Shown piece by piece: positions 1 through 7,148 of a DNA stretch of 64,000 bases; position 1 is the stretch's first letter; each line of letters opens with the position of its first letter. Below the pieces are notes generated by a model. It worked only from the letters and a program-made list of their open reading frames with translations. It made no database searches and was not told the DNA's origin. The position numbers and the translations under genes were made by a program. Source of the DNA: Lewinella sp. LCG006 (lineage in GTDB: Bacteria; Bacteroidota; Bacteroidia; Chitinophagales; Saprospiraceae); the NCBI RefSeq assembly GCF_040784935.1, contig NZ_CP160680.1, forward strand, positions 6,181,802 through 6,245,801, in the 5' to 3' direction.

Positions 1-124
1 GCCAGACCATCTGTAGTGCTGCGAGCAGTCCTACGGTCATACCGACGATCCCCCAGATCGCAGTGATGTAAGCAAATTTTCTTACAATGCGATTGTCATA
101 GCTGAAGGTTTCCAAGTTTGACAT
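1..124 (-). CDS. ccoN: Cytochrome c oxidase cbb3-type subunit I, N-terminal fragment (partial)
   Basis: This is the first 41 codons of a minus-strand gene that runs off the left edge. The visible peptide starts MSNLETFSYDN, continues into a basic stretch (RIVRKF) and then a first hydrophobic helix (YITAIWGIVGMTVGLL). This is the characteristic start of Bacteroidota CcoN or fused CcoNO, the heme-copper catalytic subunit of the high-affinity cbb3 terminal oxidase in the inner membrane. The ATG at 124-122 was chosen over an out-of-frame ATG at 128-126. The gene follows ccoS by 41 bp and ccoI on the same strand, which is the normal order for this cluster and strongly supports the call despite the short fragment. 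The catalytic histidines lie outside the window and cannot be checked. Confidence 0.85.
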   Translation of the reverse strand, partial: MSNLETFSYDNRIVRKFAYITAIWGIVGMTVGLLAALQMVW

Positions 125-165
125 ACATGCTAAAATTATTCCAGTAAAACTGGGATTAAAGTTGA

Positions 166-318
166 TTATTCCTTTGTTGTTTCATCGTCGAAAAGCATAC
201 GCACCGAAGGCGTATAATCATCGTCGTATTGGCCGGAGCGCACTGCCCAAAAGAAAGCGGCTAAAAAACCAAGTGCTACGATAAGGCTCAGCACAATGAG
301 AAAAAAGATGATATTCAT
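166..318 (-). CDS. ccoS: cbb3-type cytochrome oxidase assembly protein CcoS
   Basis: A 50-residue single-pass membrane protein: hydrophobic helix at residues 2-26 (starts MNIIFFLIVLSLIVALGF), then the CcoS-type sequence FFWAVRSGQYDD and an acidic tail. CcoS is needed to insert redox cofactors into the cbb3 oxidase. An open frame extends upstream to a TTG at 390, but the ATG at 318-316 is preceded by GGAAG at a suitable distance and gives the usual family length, so the short form is preferred. It lies between ccoI and ccoN on the same strand. The 97-bp gap to ccoI carries a palindromic Crp/Fnr-type site, so ccoSN may have its own oxygen-responsive promoter. Confidence 0.9.
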   Translation of the reverse strand: MNIIFFLIVLSLIVALGFLAAFFWAVRSGQYDDDYTPSVRMLFDDETTKE

Positions 319-405
319 AGAACTTCCTTTTAGGTTTACTTCAAAATTCGACTGCAAGGTAATAGCCCCTCCAACTGGCCCGGATGACAATTATCTGACA
401 TCATA

Positions 406-419
406 GTGACATTTGTCAC
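406..419. promoter_or_regulatory. Crp/Fnr-type operator upstream of ccoS
   Basis: A perfect palindrome GTGAC-ATTT-GTCAC, the half-site layout expected for a Crp/Fnr-family dimer. It overlaps the TGA stop of ccoI and lies about 88 bp upstream of the ccoS ATG. The same half-sites recur at 3073-3086 upstream of hemN. On the minus strand, a weak match to the -7 element (TACCTTGC at 362-355) would put the site near -61. The palindrome is directly visible; the regulator and the promoter are inferred. Confidence 0.65.
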
Positions 420-2833
420 CTCCTTAAATGCGGCTTTATCTGGTTGAAAAAAAGGTTGGTCCCAAGGACGCCTACCACCGCAATGGTAACGGAACTCAAG
501 GGCATGAGAATAGCTGCAATTAAAGGAGACAGTAGTCCTTGAACGGCAAAACTCAAGCCGATCACGTTATAGATGAAAGCAAGTACAAATGCCGCGTAGA
601 CCAGGTGTATGCTCTGCTGCCCGTAGTGCATGATGCTTCTCAGGTTTACAAACTGATTGCTCCCTAAAATGACATCACAGGCGGGCGTGAAATTGTTTAC
701 ATCCTCGGTGACAACCAGACCTACTTCACTTTGCTGCAAGGCACCAGCATCATTAAGGCCGTCGCCAATCATCAAGACTTTTTTGCCTTGGGCCTGAAGG
801 CTTTTTATGAACGCCAGCTTATCGTGCGGACTTTGCTGAAAATGGAGGTGATCCGCAGGAAAAAAGGCTTCCAGCTGCGCTCGTGAGGCGTCATTGTCTC
901 CCGATAATAGGTAGAGGTCATATTTTGCAGACCAGTCCTTTAATATCTCTTCAACTCCTGAACGGTACTGGTGCTTGACCACAAAGGGCCCAATGGTCTC
1001 AGCACCAATCTTCACCCAGGTGCCAGCTTCTTGTGTTGCTAAGTCCAAAAACGAAGCCGTACCCAAAGCAACCGACACTCCGGCTATTTTCGCTTGTAAG
1101 CCACGGCCAGCTAGCTCTTTAAAATCAAGCACCTCCAGGCGCTTTACCGTTGGCCAAAAAGCTGCAATTAATCGGCTAATGGGATGGGAAGACTGGCTTG
1201 CCAGGGACTTGATAATCGCTTTATCCTTTTCGGAAATATGCTCAGGTACCAACAACTGCTCTTTGCCCGCTCCCGAAGTAAGCGTACCTGTTTTATCAAA
1301 CACAATGGTGTCTACATCGTAAAGTGATTCCAGCACACTGGTATTCTTGATGTATACTTCGTTTTTCCCTAAAAGCCGCAAGGCATTGCCCAAAGAGAAA
1401 GGCACCGACAAGGCCAGCGCACAAGGACAAGCAATGATCAGTACTGCCGTGAAAGCATGTAAAGCAATGCGATGGTCTATAGGCCACCAATAGGCAATGG
1501 TCAGCAAAGCGACGACCAAGACCGTAGGTGTAAAGTACTTGCCAATTTTTTCCAAAAGCTGACTGCTGCCTGGAACGTAAGCCTTTCGAAAAGCTTCATC
1601 GTTCCAAAGTTGGGTGAGGTAACTCTGAGACACGGCCTTTGATAAACGAACGGTAATCTCCCCCCCGGTTTGACGGCCTCCCGCAAAAAGCTGGGCCCCA
1701 GGTTGATGCCTGACGGGGTCGGCTTCGCCCGTCACAAAACTATAATCCAGGCGTGCTTCGCCGGAAATCAACTCGCCATCGGCAGGCAAAAGGCCATTAT
1801 TGGTGATGCGTATTTCATCTCCCACCGCAAGCTGATCCAGTGTGATACTCGACCACTCCTCACCTTGCCGGCGCATGACTGCGATGGGAAAATAACTTTG
1901 GTAATTGCGCTCAAAAGACAGCTGATGATAGGTGCGTTGCTGAAACCAGCGGCCGATCAAAAGAAAAAACACCAATCCCGCCAAGCTATCCAGATAACCG
2001 GGTCCCAGCTCGGCAACTATCTCAAAAACAGAGCGTAAAAACAATACGGCTATCCCCAGACTAATGGGCACATCAATATTGAGCTGACGCTGGCGCAAAC
2101 TCTGCCAGGCTGATAGCCAGTACGATTTGGCGCTGAACAAAAGCACCGGTAGCACCAGCAAGATATTGAGGTAGCCAAACCAGCGTTGAAAAGCTAAATC
2201 TTTAAGACCAAAATATTCAGGAAAGCTCAAAAGCATGATATTCCCAAAAGCAAAACCCGCTATCCCCAACTGATAAGCAAAGGTGCGATCAATGACGGGT
2301 GCTTGCGTCGTATTCAGTTTATCCATTTGCAAGCGTGGCGCGTAGCCTATTCGGGAAAGCAACTCTACCAATTGCCTCAAGCTGATCTTTTGGGGATCGA
2401 TTTGCAGATAGGCTTCCTGGGCCATGAAATTCACCTGACTCTTTAATACCCCCGCATCCAAACGGTACAAATGCTCCAGCAACCATATACAAGAGGTACA
2501 GTGAATCTGAGGCAAGTGAAAAGTGACTTTCAACTGGTGCTCGTCCTGGTAATCGCAAATCTTTGCAATAGCAGCGGGCTCATCGAGCCAGGCATAATCC
2601 TCCCGAGGGCGGGTGCGCAAAGTATTGCCTGGCGCAGCTTCCAGACGATAAAAGGTATCTAGCTGATTTTCGGAGAGCAGCTCGTAAACCGTCTTACAGC
2701 CTACGCAGCAAAATTGCTTGTCACCAAGCTGAATGAGCTCCTCTTCACAAGGCTCTCCGCAATGGTAGCAACTGTTGCTGTCCAATGTGTTGGTGCTTTG
2801 GTCTTCCACAGTATGATCAAGGAGGATGGGCAT
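416..2833 (-). CDS. ccoI: Copper-translocating P-type ATPase for cbb3 oxidase assembly
   Basis: An 805-residue heavy-metal P1B ATPase that delivers copper across the inner membrane for cbb3 oxidase maturation. The N-terminus has a Cys-rich metal-binding module (C22, C25, C29, C42, C43, C46; CYHCGEPC and CCVGC), then an HMA-like domain with CTSC near residue 112. Further on are the membrane CPC ligand motif (IIACPCALA, near residue 467), the phosphorylation loop DKTGTLT (near 512) and the hinge GDGLNDA (near 690). The N-terminal Cys module plus HMA and the neighbours ccoS and ccoN identify the CcoI/FixI subtype rather than general copper export. A possible -7 element (TACTTTTG, 3028-3021 on the minus strand) lies about 62 bp from the centre of the hemN palindrome, so both divergent genes could share one regulator. 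Confidence 0.93.
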   Translation of the reverse strand: MPILLDHTVEDQSTNTLDSNSCYHCGEPCEEELIQLGDKQFCCVGCKTVYELLSENQLDTFYRLEAAPGNTLRTRPREDYAWLDEPAAIAKICDYQDEHQLKVTFHLPQIHCTSCIWLLEHLYRLDAGVLKSQVNFMAQEAYLQIDPQKISLRQLVELLSRIGYAPRLQMDKLNTTQAPVIDRTFAYQLGIAGFAFGNIMLLSFPEYFGLKDLAFQRWFGYLNILLVLPVLLFSAKSYWLSAWQSLRQRQLNIDVPISLGIAVLFLRSVFEIVAELGPGYLDSLAGLVFFLLIGRWFQQRTYHQLSFERNYQSYFPIAVMRRQGEEWSSITLDQLAVGDEIRITNNGLLPADGELISGEARLDYSFVTGEADPVRHQPGAQLFAGGRQTGGEITVRLSKAVSQSYLTQLWNDEAFRKAYVPGSSQLLEKIGKYFTPTVLVVALLTIAYWWPIDHRIALHAFTAVLIIACPCALALSVPFSLGNALRLLGKNEVYIKNTSVLESLYDVDTIVFDKTGTLTSGAGKEQLLVPEHISEKDKAIIKSLASQSSHPISRLIAAFWPTVKRLEVLDFKELAGRGLQAKIAGVSVALGTASFLDLATQEAGTWVKIGAETIGPFVVKHQYRSGVEEILKDWSAKYDLYLLSGDNDASRAQLEAFFPADHLHFQQSPHDKLAFIKSLQAQGKKVLMIGDGLNDAGALQQSEVGLVVTEDVNNFTPACDVILGSNQFVNLRSIMHYGQQSIHLVYAAFVLAFIYNVIGLSFAVQGLLSPLIAAILMPLSSVTIAVVGVLGTNLFFNQIKPHLRR

Positions 2834-2845
2834 TTGTTAGTTTGT

Positions 2846-3015
2846 TGATGGTTGATGGTTGATGGTTGGTAGTTGATGGTTGATTGTTGGTTCTGACTTT
2901 TGGTGCGGGGTGAATACTTCCGACTTTCAGTGCTAGGTGCGGGGTGTTAGTAACATCCTACCTTCGTTACTTAACCCTTACACCCTTACACTTTTCCAAC
3001 TTTTACACCTTAACA
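2846..3015. repeat. Degenerate dispersed intergenic repeat, copy 1 (ccoI-hemN gap)
   Basis: The 307-bp gap between ccoI and hemN holds no gene. Its left half consists of short reiterated units of the GTTGATG/GTTGGT type. Its right half has pyrimidine-rich reiterations (CCCTTACA and CTTTTCCAAC). The reverse complement of the same composite (GTAAGGGTTGGAAAAGTG units, then CATCAACAATCAACC) occurs upstream of accC at 10496-10597. The two loci therefore appear to carry copies of one degenerate element in opposite orientation. Nothing suggests coding function. Confidence 0.5.
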
Positions 3016-3072
3016 TGGCTCAAAAGTAATGGGGAGACGAATGTCCGCGTGTGCGGTAAATCACAAGCAGGG

Positions 3073-3086
3073 GTGACTTTTGTCAC
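3073..3086. promoter_or_regulatory. Crp/Fnr-type operator between ccoI and hemN
   Basis: A perfect palindrome GTGAC-TTTT-GTCAC. For hemN, a Bacteroidota -7 element (TACTTTTG, 3110-3117) implies a start near 3120, putting the operator centre at about -41, the class II activation position. For divergent ccoI, the minus-strand -7 element at 3028-3021 puts the same centre at about -62, a class I position. The motif is seen directly. That an FNR-like oxygen sensor binds it is inferred from the target genes. Confidence 0.7.
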
Positions 3087-3140
3087 CGCTCTCTTTTTCG
3101 TGCTTAGGCTACTTTTGCCCACAGCAAAACAATCCTTATT

Positions 3141-4493
3141 ATGGGTCTTCAACTCTTAGACAAATACAATATTCCTGCGCCACGCTATACCAGCTACCCA
3201 ACGGTGCCCAACTGGACGGAACCAGGGCCTGCACCAAAAGACTGGTTAAATAGTGTACGGGTAGCTTATCAAGAGCAGGGTGTGGTCAACCTATACATTC
3301 ACCTCCCCTACTGTGAGCAGCTTTGTACGTATTGCGGTTGTAATAAACGAATCACCAAAAACCACGCGGTGGAACGCCCTTACCTGGATAGTGTGCTGGA
3401 AGAATGGAGCATGTACGTGACGGCATTAGGAGAAAAACCCGTCATTCAGGAATTACACCTCGGAGGGGGTACGCCTACCTTTTTTGCTCCGGAAAATCTC
3501 GATTATCTGCTACGGGGTATTTTTGCGAAAGCCCGTATTGCCAAAGACCATCGTTTCAGTTTTGAAGCGCACCCGAACAGTACTACCAAAGCGCATTTGG
3601 AAACCTTACATCAGCATGGTTTTGACCGCATCAGTATTGGCGTCCAGGATTTTGGGCAGGATATCATGACCTTGATTAACCGCCGACAATCTACCGAAGA
3701 GATTTACCGCGTGGTAGCGGACAGCCGAGAGATAGGATATACCTCGATTAATTTTGACCTGATTTTTGGCTTGCCGCGGCAGTCTATCCAACATATTCTT
3801 ACCAATATTGAACACCTCCAGAGGTTGAGACCGGAGCGGATCGCATTCTACAGCTACGCCCACGTGCCCTGGAAAAGCCCGAGCCAACGCGCTTACGACG
3901 AGCATGACCTTCCACGCGGCGCGGCCAAGCGGGAGCTTTACGAAACGGGAAAACGTTTTCTTTTGGAGATGGGCTACGAAGAAATTGGCTTTGATCACTT
4001 TGCCCTGCCGGGAGATGAATTGCTGACTGCTTTTCAGGAACAGCGCTTGCACCGGAATTTCATGGGCTATACGGCGCACGATACCCGGCTGAATATTGCT
4101 TTGGGAGTGTCGGGCATCAGCGACAGCTGGTCGGCATACGCCCAAAATGAAAAGAAAATCGAGACTTATCAGGCTCGCATTGCGGCGGGAGAATTGCCCA
4201 TCATCAAGGGGTATTTGCTGAAAGAAGAGGAGCAAATTATCCGTCGCCACATTCTTAATATCATGTGTACGGAGACCAGTTCCTGGTCGGATCAGGCACT
4301 GCAATGCCAAGACTTATACCGTGGTATCGAAAGACTAACAGAAATGATCGCAGACGGACTGCTGACCATTGACCACCAAACACTGAAGGTTACACCCGCC
4401 GGGCGCCCTTATCTACGCAACATCTGCCTGGCTTTTGACCAACATTACTGGAAACAAGCAGTAGGCAAAGGGCAGTTTAGTGAGGTGGTTTGA
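3141..4493 (+). CDS. hemN: Oxygen-independent coproporphyrinogen III oxidase
   Basis: A 450-residue radical-SAM enzyme that decarboxylates coproporphyrinogen III to protoporphyrinogen IX without oxygen, supplying heme under microaerobic or anoxic conditions. The cluster motif YCEQLCTYCGC supplies C58, C62 and C65, with the HemN-specific fourth cysteine C67 that separates true HemN from HemW-like paralogues. GGGTPTF follows as the SAM-binding glycine motif. Length is normal for HemN. It is transcribed divergently from the cbb3 assembly genes across a gap with a palindromic Crp/Fnr site, which fits joint control of heme supply and high-affinity oxidase. It ends in a strong bidirectional terminator. 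Confidence 0.93.
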   Translation: MGLQLLDKYNIPAPRYTSYPTVPNWTEPGPAPKDWLNSVRVAYQEQGVVNLYIHLPYCEQLCTYCGCNKRITKNHAVERPYLDSVLEEWSMYVTALGEKPVIQELHLGGGTPTFFAPENLDYLLRGIFAKARIAKDHRFSFEAHPNSTTKAHLETLHQHGFDRISIGVQDFGQDIMTLINRRQSTEEIYRVVADSREIGYTSINFDLIFGLPRQSIQHILTNIEHLQRLRPERIAFYSYAHVPWKSPSQRAYDEHDLPRGAAKRELYETGKRFLLEMGYEEIGFDHFALPGDELLTAFQEQRLHRNFMGYTAHDTRLNIALGVSGISDSWSAYAQNEKKIETYQARIAAGELPIIKGYLLKEEEQIIRRHILNIMCTETSSWSDQALQCQDLYRGIERLTEMIADGLLTIDHQTLKVTPAGRPYLRNICLAFDQHYWKQAVGKGQFSEVV

Positions 4494-4494
4494 T

Positions 4495-4551
4495 TTTTTC
4501 ACTACATAGACACCTAATAATAGAGAAATCAAGTGTCTATGTAGTGAAAAA
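4495..4551. terminator. Bidirectional terminator between convergent genes
   Basis: A perfect 19-bp inverted repeat (arms 4495-4513 and 4533-4551; core CACTACATAGACAC) with a 19-nt loop. T-runs at one end and A-runs at the other give U-tracts on both strands. It separates hemN from the convergent minus-strand gene ending at 4557. Confidence 0.85.
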
Positions 4552-4556
4552 TCCTC

Positions 4557-6947
4557 TTACTCCACCTTCACCAATTCCCCATTCTGATCCTGAACGATGA
4601 AGGCACCGTTCCAGCCAGCTGTACGTGCACGTTGGCGGATAGCACGCGCATCGGCCAGGGTGGCAATGTTACTTACCAACATGAGCGTCAAATTACTCTT
4701 CTGCCGAGTGGTGATTGCACCCAGGGTTTCAGCTTTGCTGCGATCAAAATACTCGGGCTTGGAGTAAGCTCCCAATTGTACCATGTAAGCCCCTGTTGAA
4801 GCGACAGGAGGATTAGGGTTGGTCACTGGGCTTGGTGTAGTTCCTGTATTTCCAGCAGTTGTACTGCCAGCTTCCGTAACGATGAAAGCATCATTGTACC
4901 CGCGTCCTTTGACATTACGCAAGGCTTGCTCCGCTTGCTCGCGGGAGGTAAAGACTCCCAGGCGGACTTTGTAGCGGCTGCCATCTTGTACGGCGTACAC
5001 TTGTCCCAGATTGCTCAAGTCGCCGAAGCGGCTCAGGTCGGCCTTGCTCAGTGCTGCCAATTGAATCGCATAACCAGGTTGTACGGTGGTTCCGGTGCCA
5101 CCACCACCGGGCGTGACGGGTGTAACGGGGTTAGGCGTGACGGGTGTAGTACCGTTATTCGAACTGGAGGTACCAGGCTGCATACCTATTACCCCCAGTA
5201 CGCTACGGTTGCGGCCATCCTCCACGGGTAAACCGAAGAGAATATCCTGGTAGCCCGGGTTGGTGATCAAATAATCATAAGTAGTATACGGAACCATAGC
5301 GATATAGTAATCGCCATTGATATCGGTTGTGGTTTCCGACTGGCTGCCTGTGGTACGATTGGTGACTTTTACTTTTACGCCCTGCAAAGGAATCCGGGTA
5401 GCGTAATCTACTACTTTTCCGACGTACGTTTCGTTGATTTTGGTCAGGTTGACAATCACTTCTTTTTGCTCTCCTTGACCTGTTGTTGCTAGCGGCACCA
5501 TGGCACTCACATAGCCATCTTTGCGAATGACCAGGTTGCAGTTCAAGCCCTGCATGGCCTGAAAAGTATAGAGCCCTTCGGTACCCGCCTGGTAAGCCCC
5601 TTCGCCACATTCAACAAAATCAACGACAGCATTCGCCACGGGCGAACCATCAGCGGCATTTTTAATGACCAAAGTGATATTGTCTGCTGAGCGAGTTACA
5701 CGATATACATCTTCATTACCACTCCCCCCAGTACGGTTACTTACTACGTAGCCGAGGTTGCGCGTGTCATCAAAGCTGTAGCTGTAATCATCTCGTGGTG
5801 AGTTGATGGCTGCTCCCATGTGGAAAATCTGTGTCCATCGACCATTTTCCGGCTGCGACCGGAAGACATCGAATCCACCGAGTCCGTGGTGCCAATCCGA
5901 GGAGAAGTACAGGTTCACCCCATCGAAGAAAGGTGTCATTTCATTACCCGGAGAGTTGACTACTGGGCCAAGGTTCTCTGGTGTACTCCAGGAGTTGCCC
6001 ACCAGGTAAGAGACGTAAATATCGTATCCACCAAACCCGTCTGGACGATCAGAAGCAAAATAGATGCCGCGTCCATCAGGCGTGTAAGTCGCAAAGCCCG
6101 TTGAGTATTCTGATCCATTGAAAGGAAAAGGCTTTACATTGTTCCACTCTCCACTAGAGGTAACATTGGCCTGAAACAAGGCCAGCTGCATTCCACTTGA
6201 AGGAATCTGACGTGTTCCATCAATAAAATTATTACGGGTAAAGATCACCTTGGTACCATCGGGTGAGTAAGAAACCGGGCCTGGATTACCGCCGTCTACA
6301 GTGTACCCATTTCTCAACAGGTAAGGAATAGCAAGGAAACGATCTTGTCCAATCGTCGCCACCAGCAAGCTATTTCCAGCAGCACCAGAAAAAGTTCCCG
6401 GAGCGGTAAGGTCTGTCCGCGCAGAGTTGAATACTACCTGGTCATTCCCGACAAGGCTGGGCCCAAAATCGGAGGAGGGGGTATTGAGCAATTCAGGAAT
6501 CACCGTAAACCCGGAGGTGGCGGTAATTTGCTGTTTGGCAAAATCACAGCTTTGACTGTATTGTTGCCCCACCATTTGATTGACATCGCGGGCGTAGGTA
6601 TCGTACCATTGTTTGGCTTCATCATAACGCCCCAAAGCGCGAAGCACGTGGCCAAACTCCAGAAAATGCTGCTTATTAACATCACGCTGACGGACGGCCT
6701 GTGCATAATAACGGGCCGCTTCTTCCATCATATTCAAATGACGATAGCTGTCGGCAATTTTCCCTAATGCTTCGGGATCATCCGGCCGTTTCTCAAGGGC
6801 GGAAAGATAAGACTGAACGGCAAGATTGTAAGCATTGATGTCATACTGCTTATTCGCCGTTTTCATAGCCGTACGAAACTGGGCAGCTACGGGTGTAGTG
6901 CACACAAAAAACAGGGCAACTAAAAGCGCAATTGGATAAAGTCTCAT
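4557..6947 (-). CDS. TPR-PD40 envelope protein with two C-terminal SPOR domains
   Basis: A 796-residue exported protein with a signal peptide ending near VAAQ (residue 22). TPR-like helices cover about residues 25-130. PD40/WD40-like propeller blades cover about 150-410 (SPDGTKVIFTRNN, TPDGRGIYFASDR and FDGVNLYFSSDW repeats). Two carboxypeptidase-regulatory-like beta-sandwiches cover about 420-590. A Pro/Thr/Gly linker leads to two SPOR peptidoglycan-binding domains at about 630-695 and 720-790. The TPR-PD40-CRD order matches the PorE-type periplasmic proteins linked to type IX secretion, but here the usual OmpA-like anchor is replaced by SPOR domains that bind denuded glycan strands. The next gene (7149-9437) shares the N-terminal architecture, indicating duplication. 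The exact role is unproven. The 201-bp gap upstream shows no clear -7 element. Confidence 0.8.
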   Translation of the reverse strand: MRLYPIALLVALFFVCTTPVAAQFRTAMKTANKQYDINAYNLAVQSYLSALEKRPDDPEALGKIADSYRHLNMMEEAARYYAQAVRQRDVNKQHFLEFGHVLRALGRYDEAKQWYDTYARDVNQMVGQQYSQSCDFAKQQITATSGFTVIPELLNTPSSDFGPSLVGNDQVVFNSARTDLTAPGTFSGAAGNSLLVATIGQDRFLAIPYLLRNGYTVDGGNPGPVSYSPDGTKVIFTRNNFIDGTRQIPSSGMQLALFQANVTSSGEWNNVKPFPFNGSEYSTGFATYTPDGRGIYFASDRPDGFGGYDIYVSYLVGNSWSTPENLGPVVNSPGNEMTPFFDGVNLYFSSDWHHGLGGFDVFRSQPENGRWTQIFHMGAAINSPRDDYSYSFDDTRNLGYVVSNRTGGSGNEDVYRVTRSADNITLVIKNAADGSPVANAVVDFVECGEGAYQAGTEGLYTFQAMQGLNCNLVIRKDGYVSAMVPLATTGQGEQKEVIVNLTKINETYVGKVVDYATRIPLQGVKVKVTNRTTGSQSETTTDINGDYYIAMVPYTTYDYLITNPGYQDILFGLPVEDGRNRSVLGVIGMQPGTSSSNNGTTPVTPNPVTPVTPGGGGTGTTVQPGYAIQLAALSKADLSRFGDLSNLGQVYAVQDGSRYKVRLGVFTSREQAEQALRNVKGRGYNDAFIVTEAGSTTAGNTGTTPSPVTNPNPPVASTGAYMVQLGAYSKPEYFDRSKAETLGAITTRQKSNLTLMLVSNIATLADARAIRQRARTAGWNGAFIVQDQNGELVKVE

Positions 6948-7148
6948 AGAAAATCGATAGTTTAGGTAATAGGCTATTCATATTGAACTAGACCTGAGAG
7001 CAGTAAAAGCAACTTGTGCAATTACCTAAACACAGCTTTGAGACTAATCATACCGTCCAAAACCTGCGCTTAAGCAGCTCCTAGCGGTAAATGTAGTGTT
7101 CAATTTCGTTATTTACAAACAGATAACCTATGTGAAAATTAACTTCCT

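Noticed and set aside
166-390. Longer ccoS form starting at TTG 390
   Set aside because: Internal ATG at 318 has a good ribosome-binding site and standard CcoS length; the extension has no features.
2834-2900. Short reiterated GTTGATG units as a CRISPR-like array
   Set aside because: Units are 7-15 nt, contiguous and degenerate, with no spacers of regular size.
3606-4310. 234-codon minus-strand frame inside hemN
   Set aside because: Shadow of hemN, which has full domain support on the other strand.
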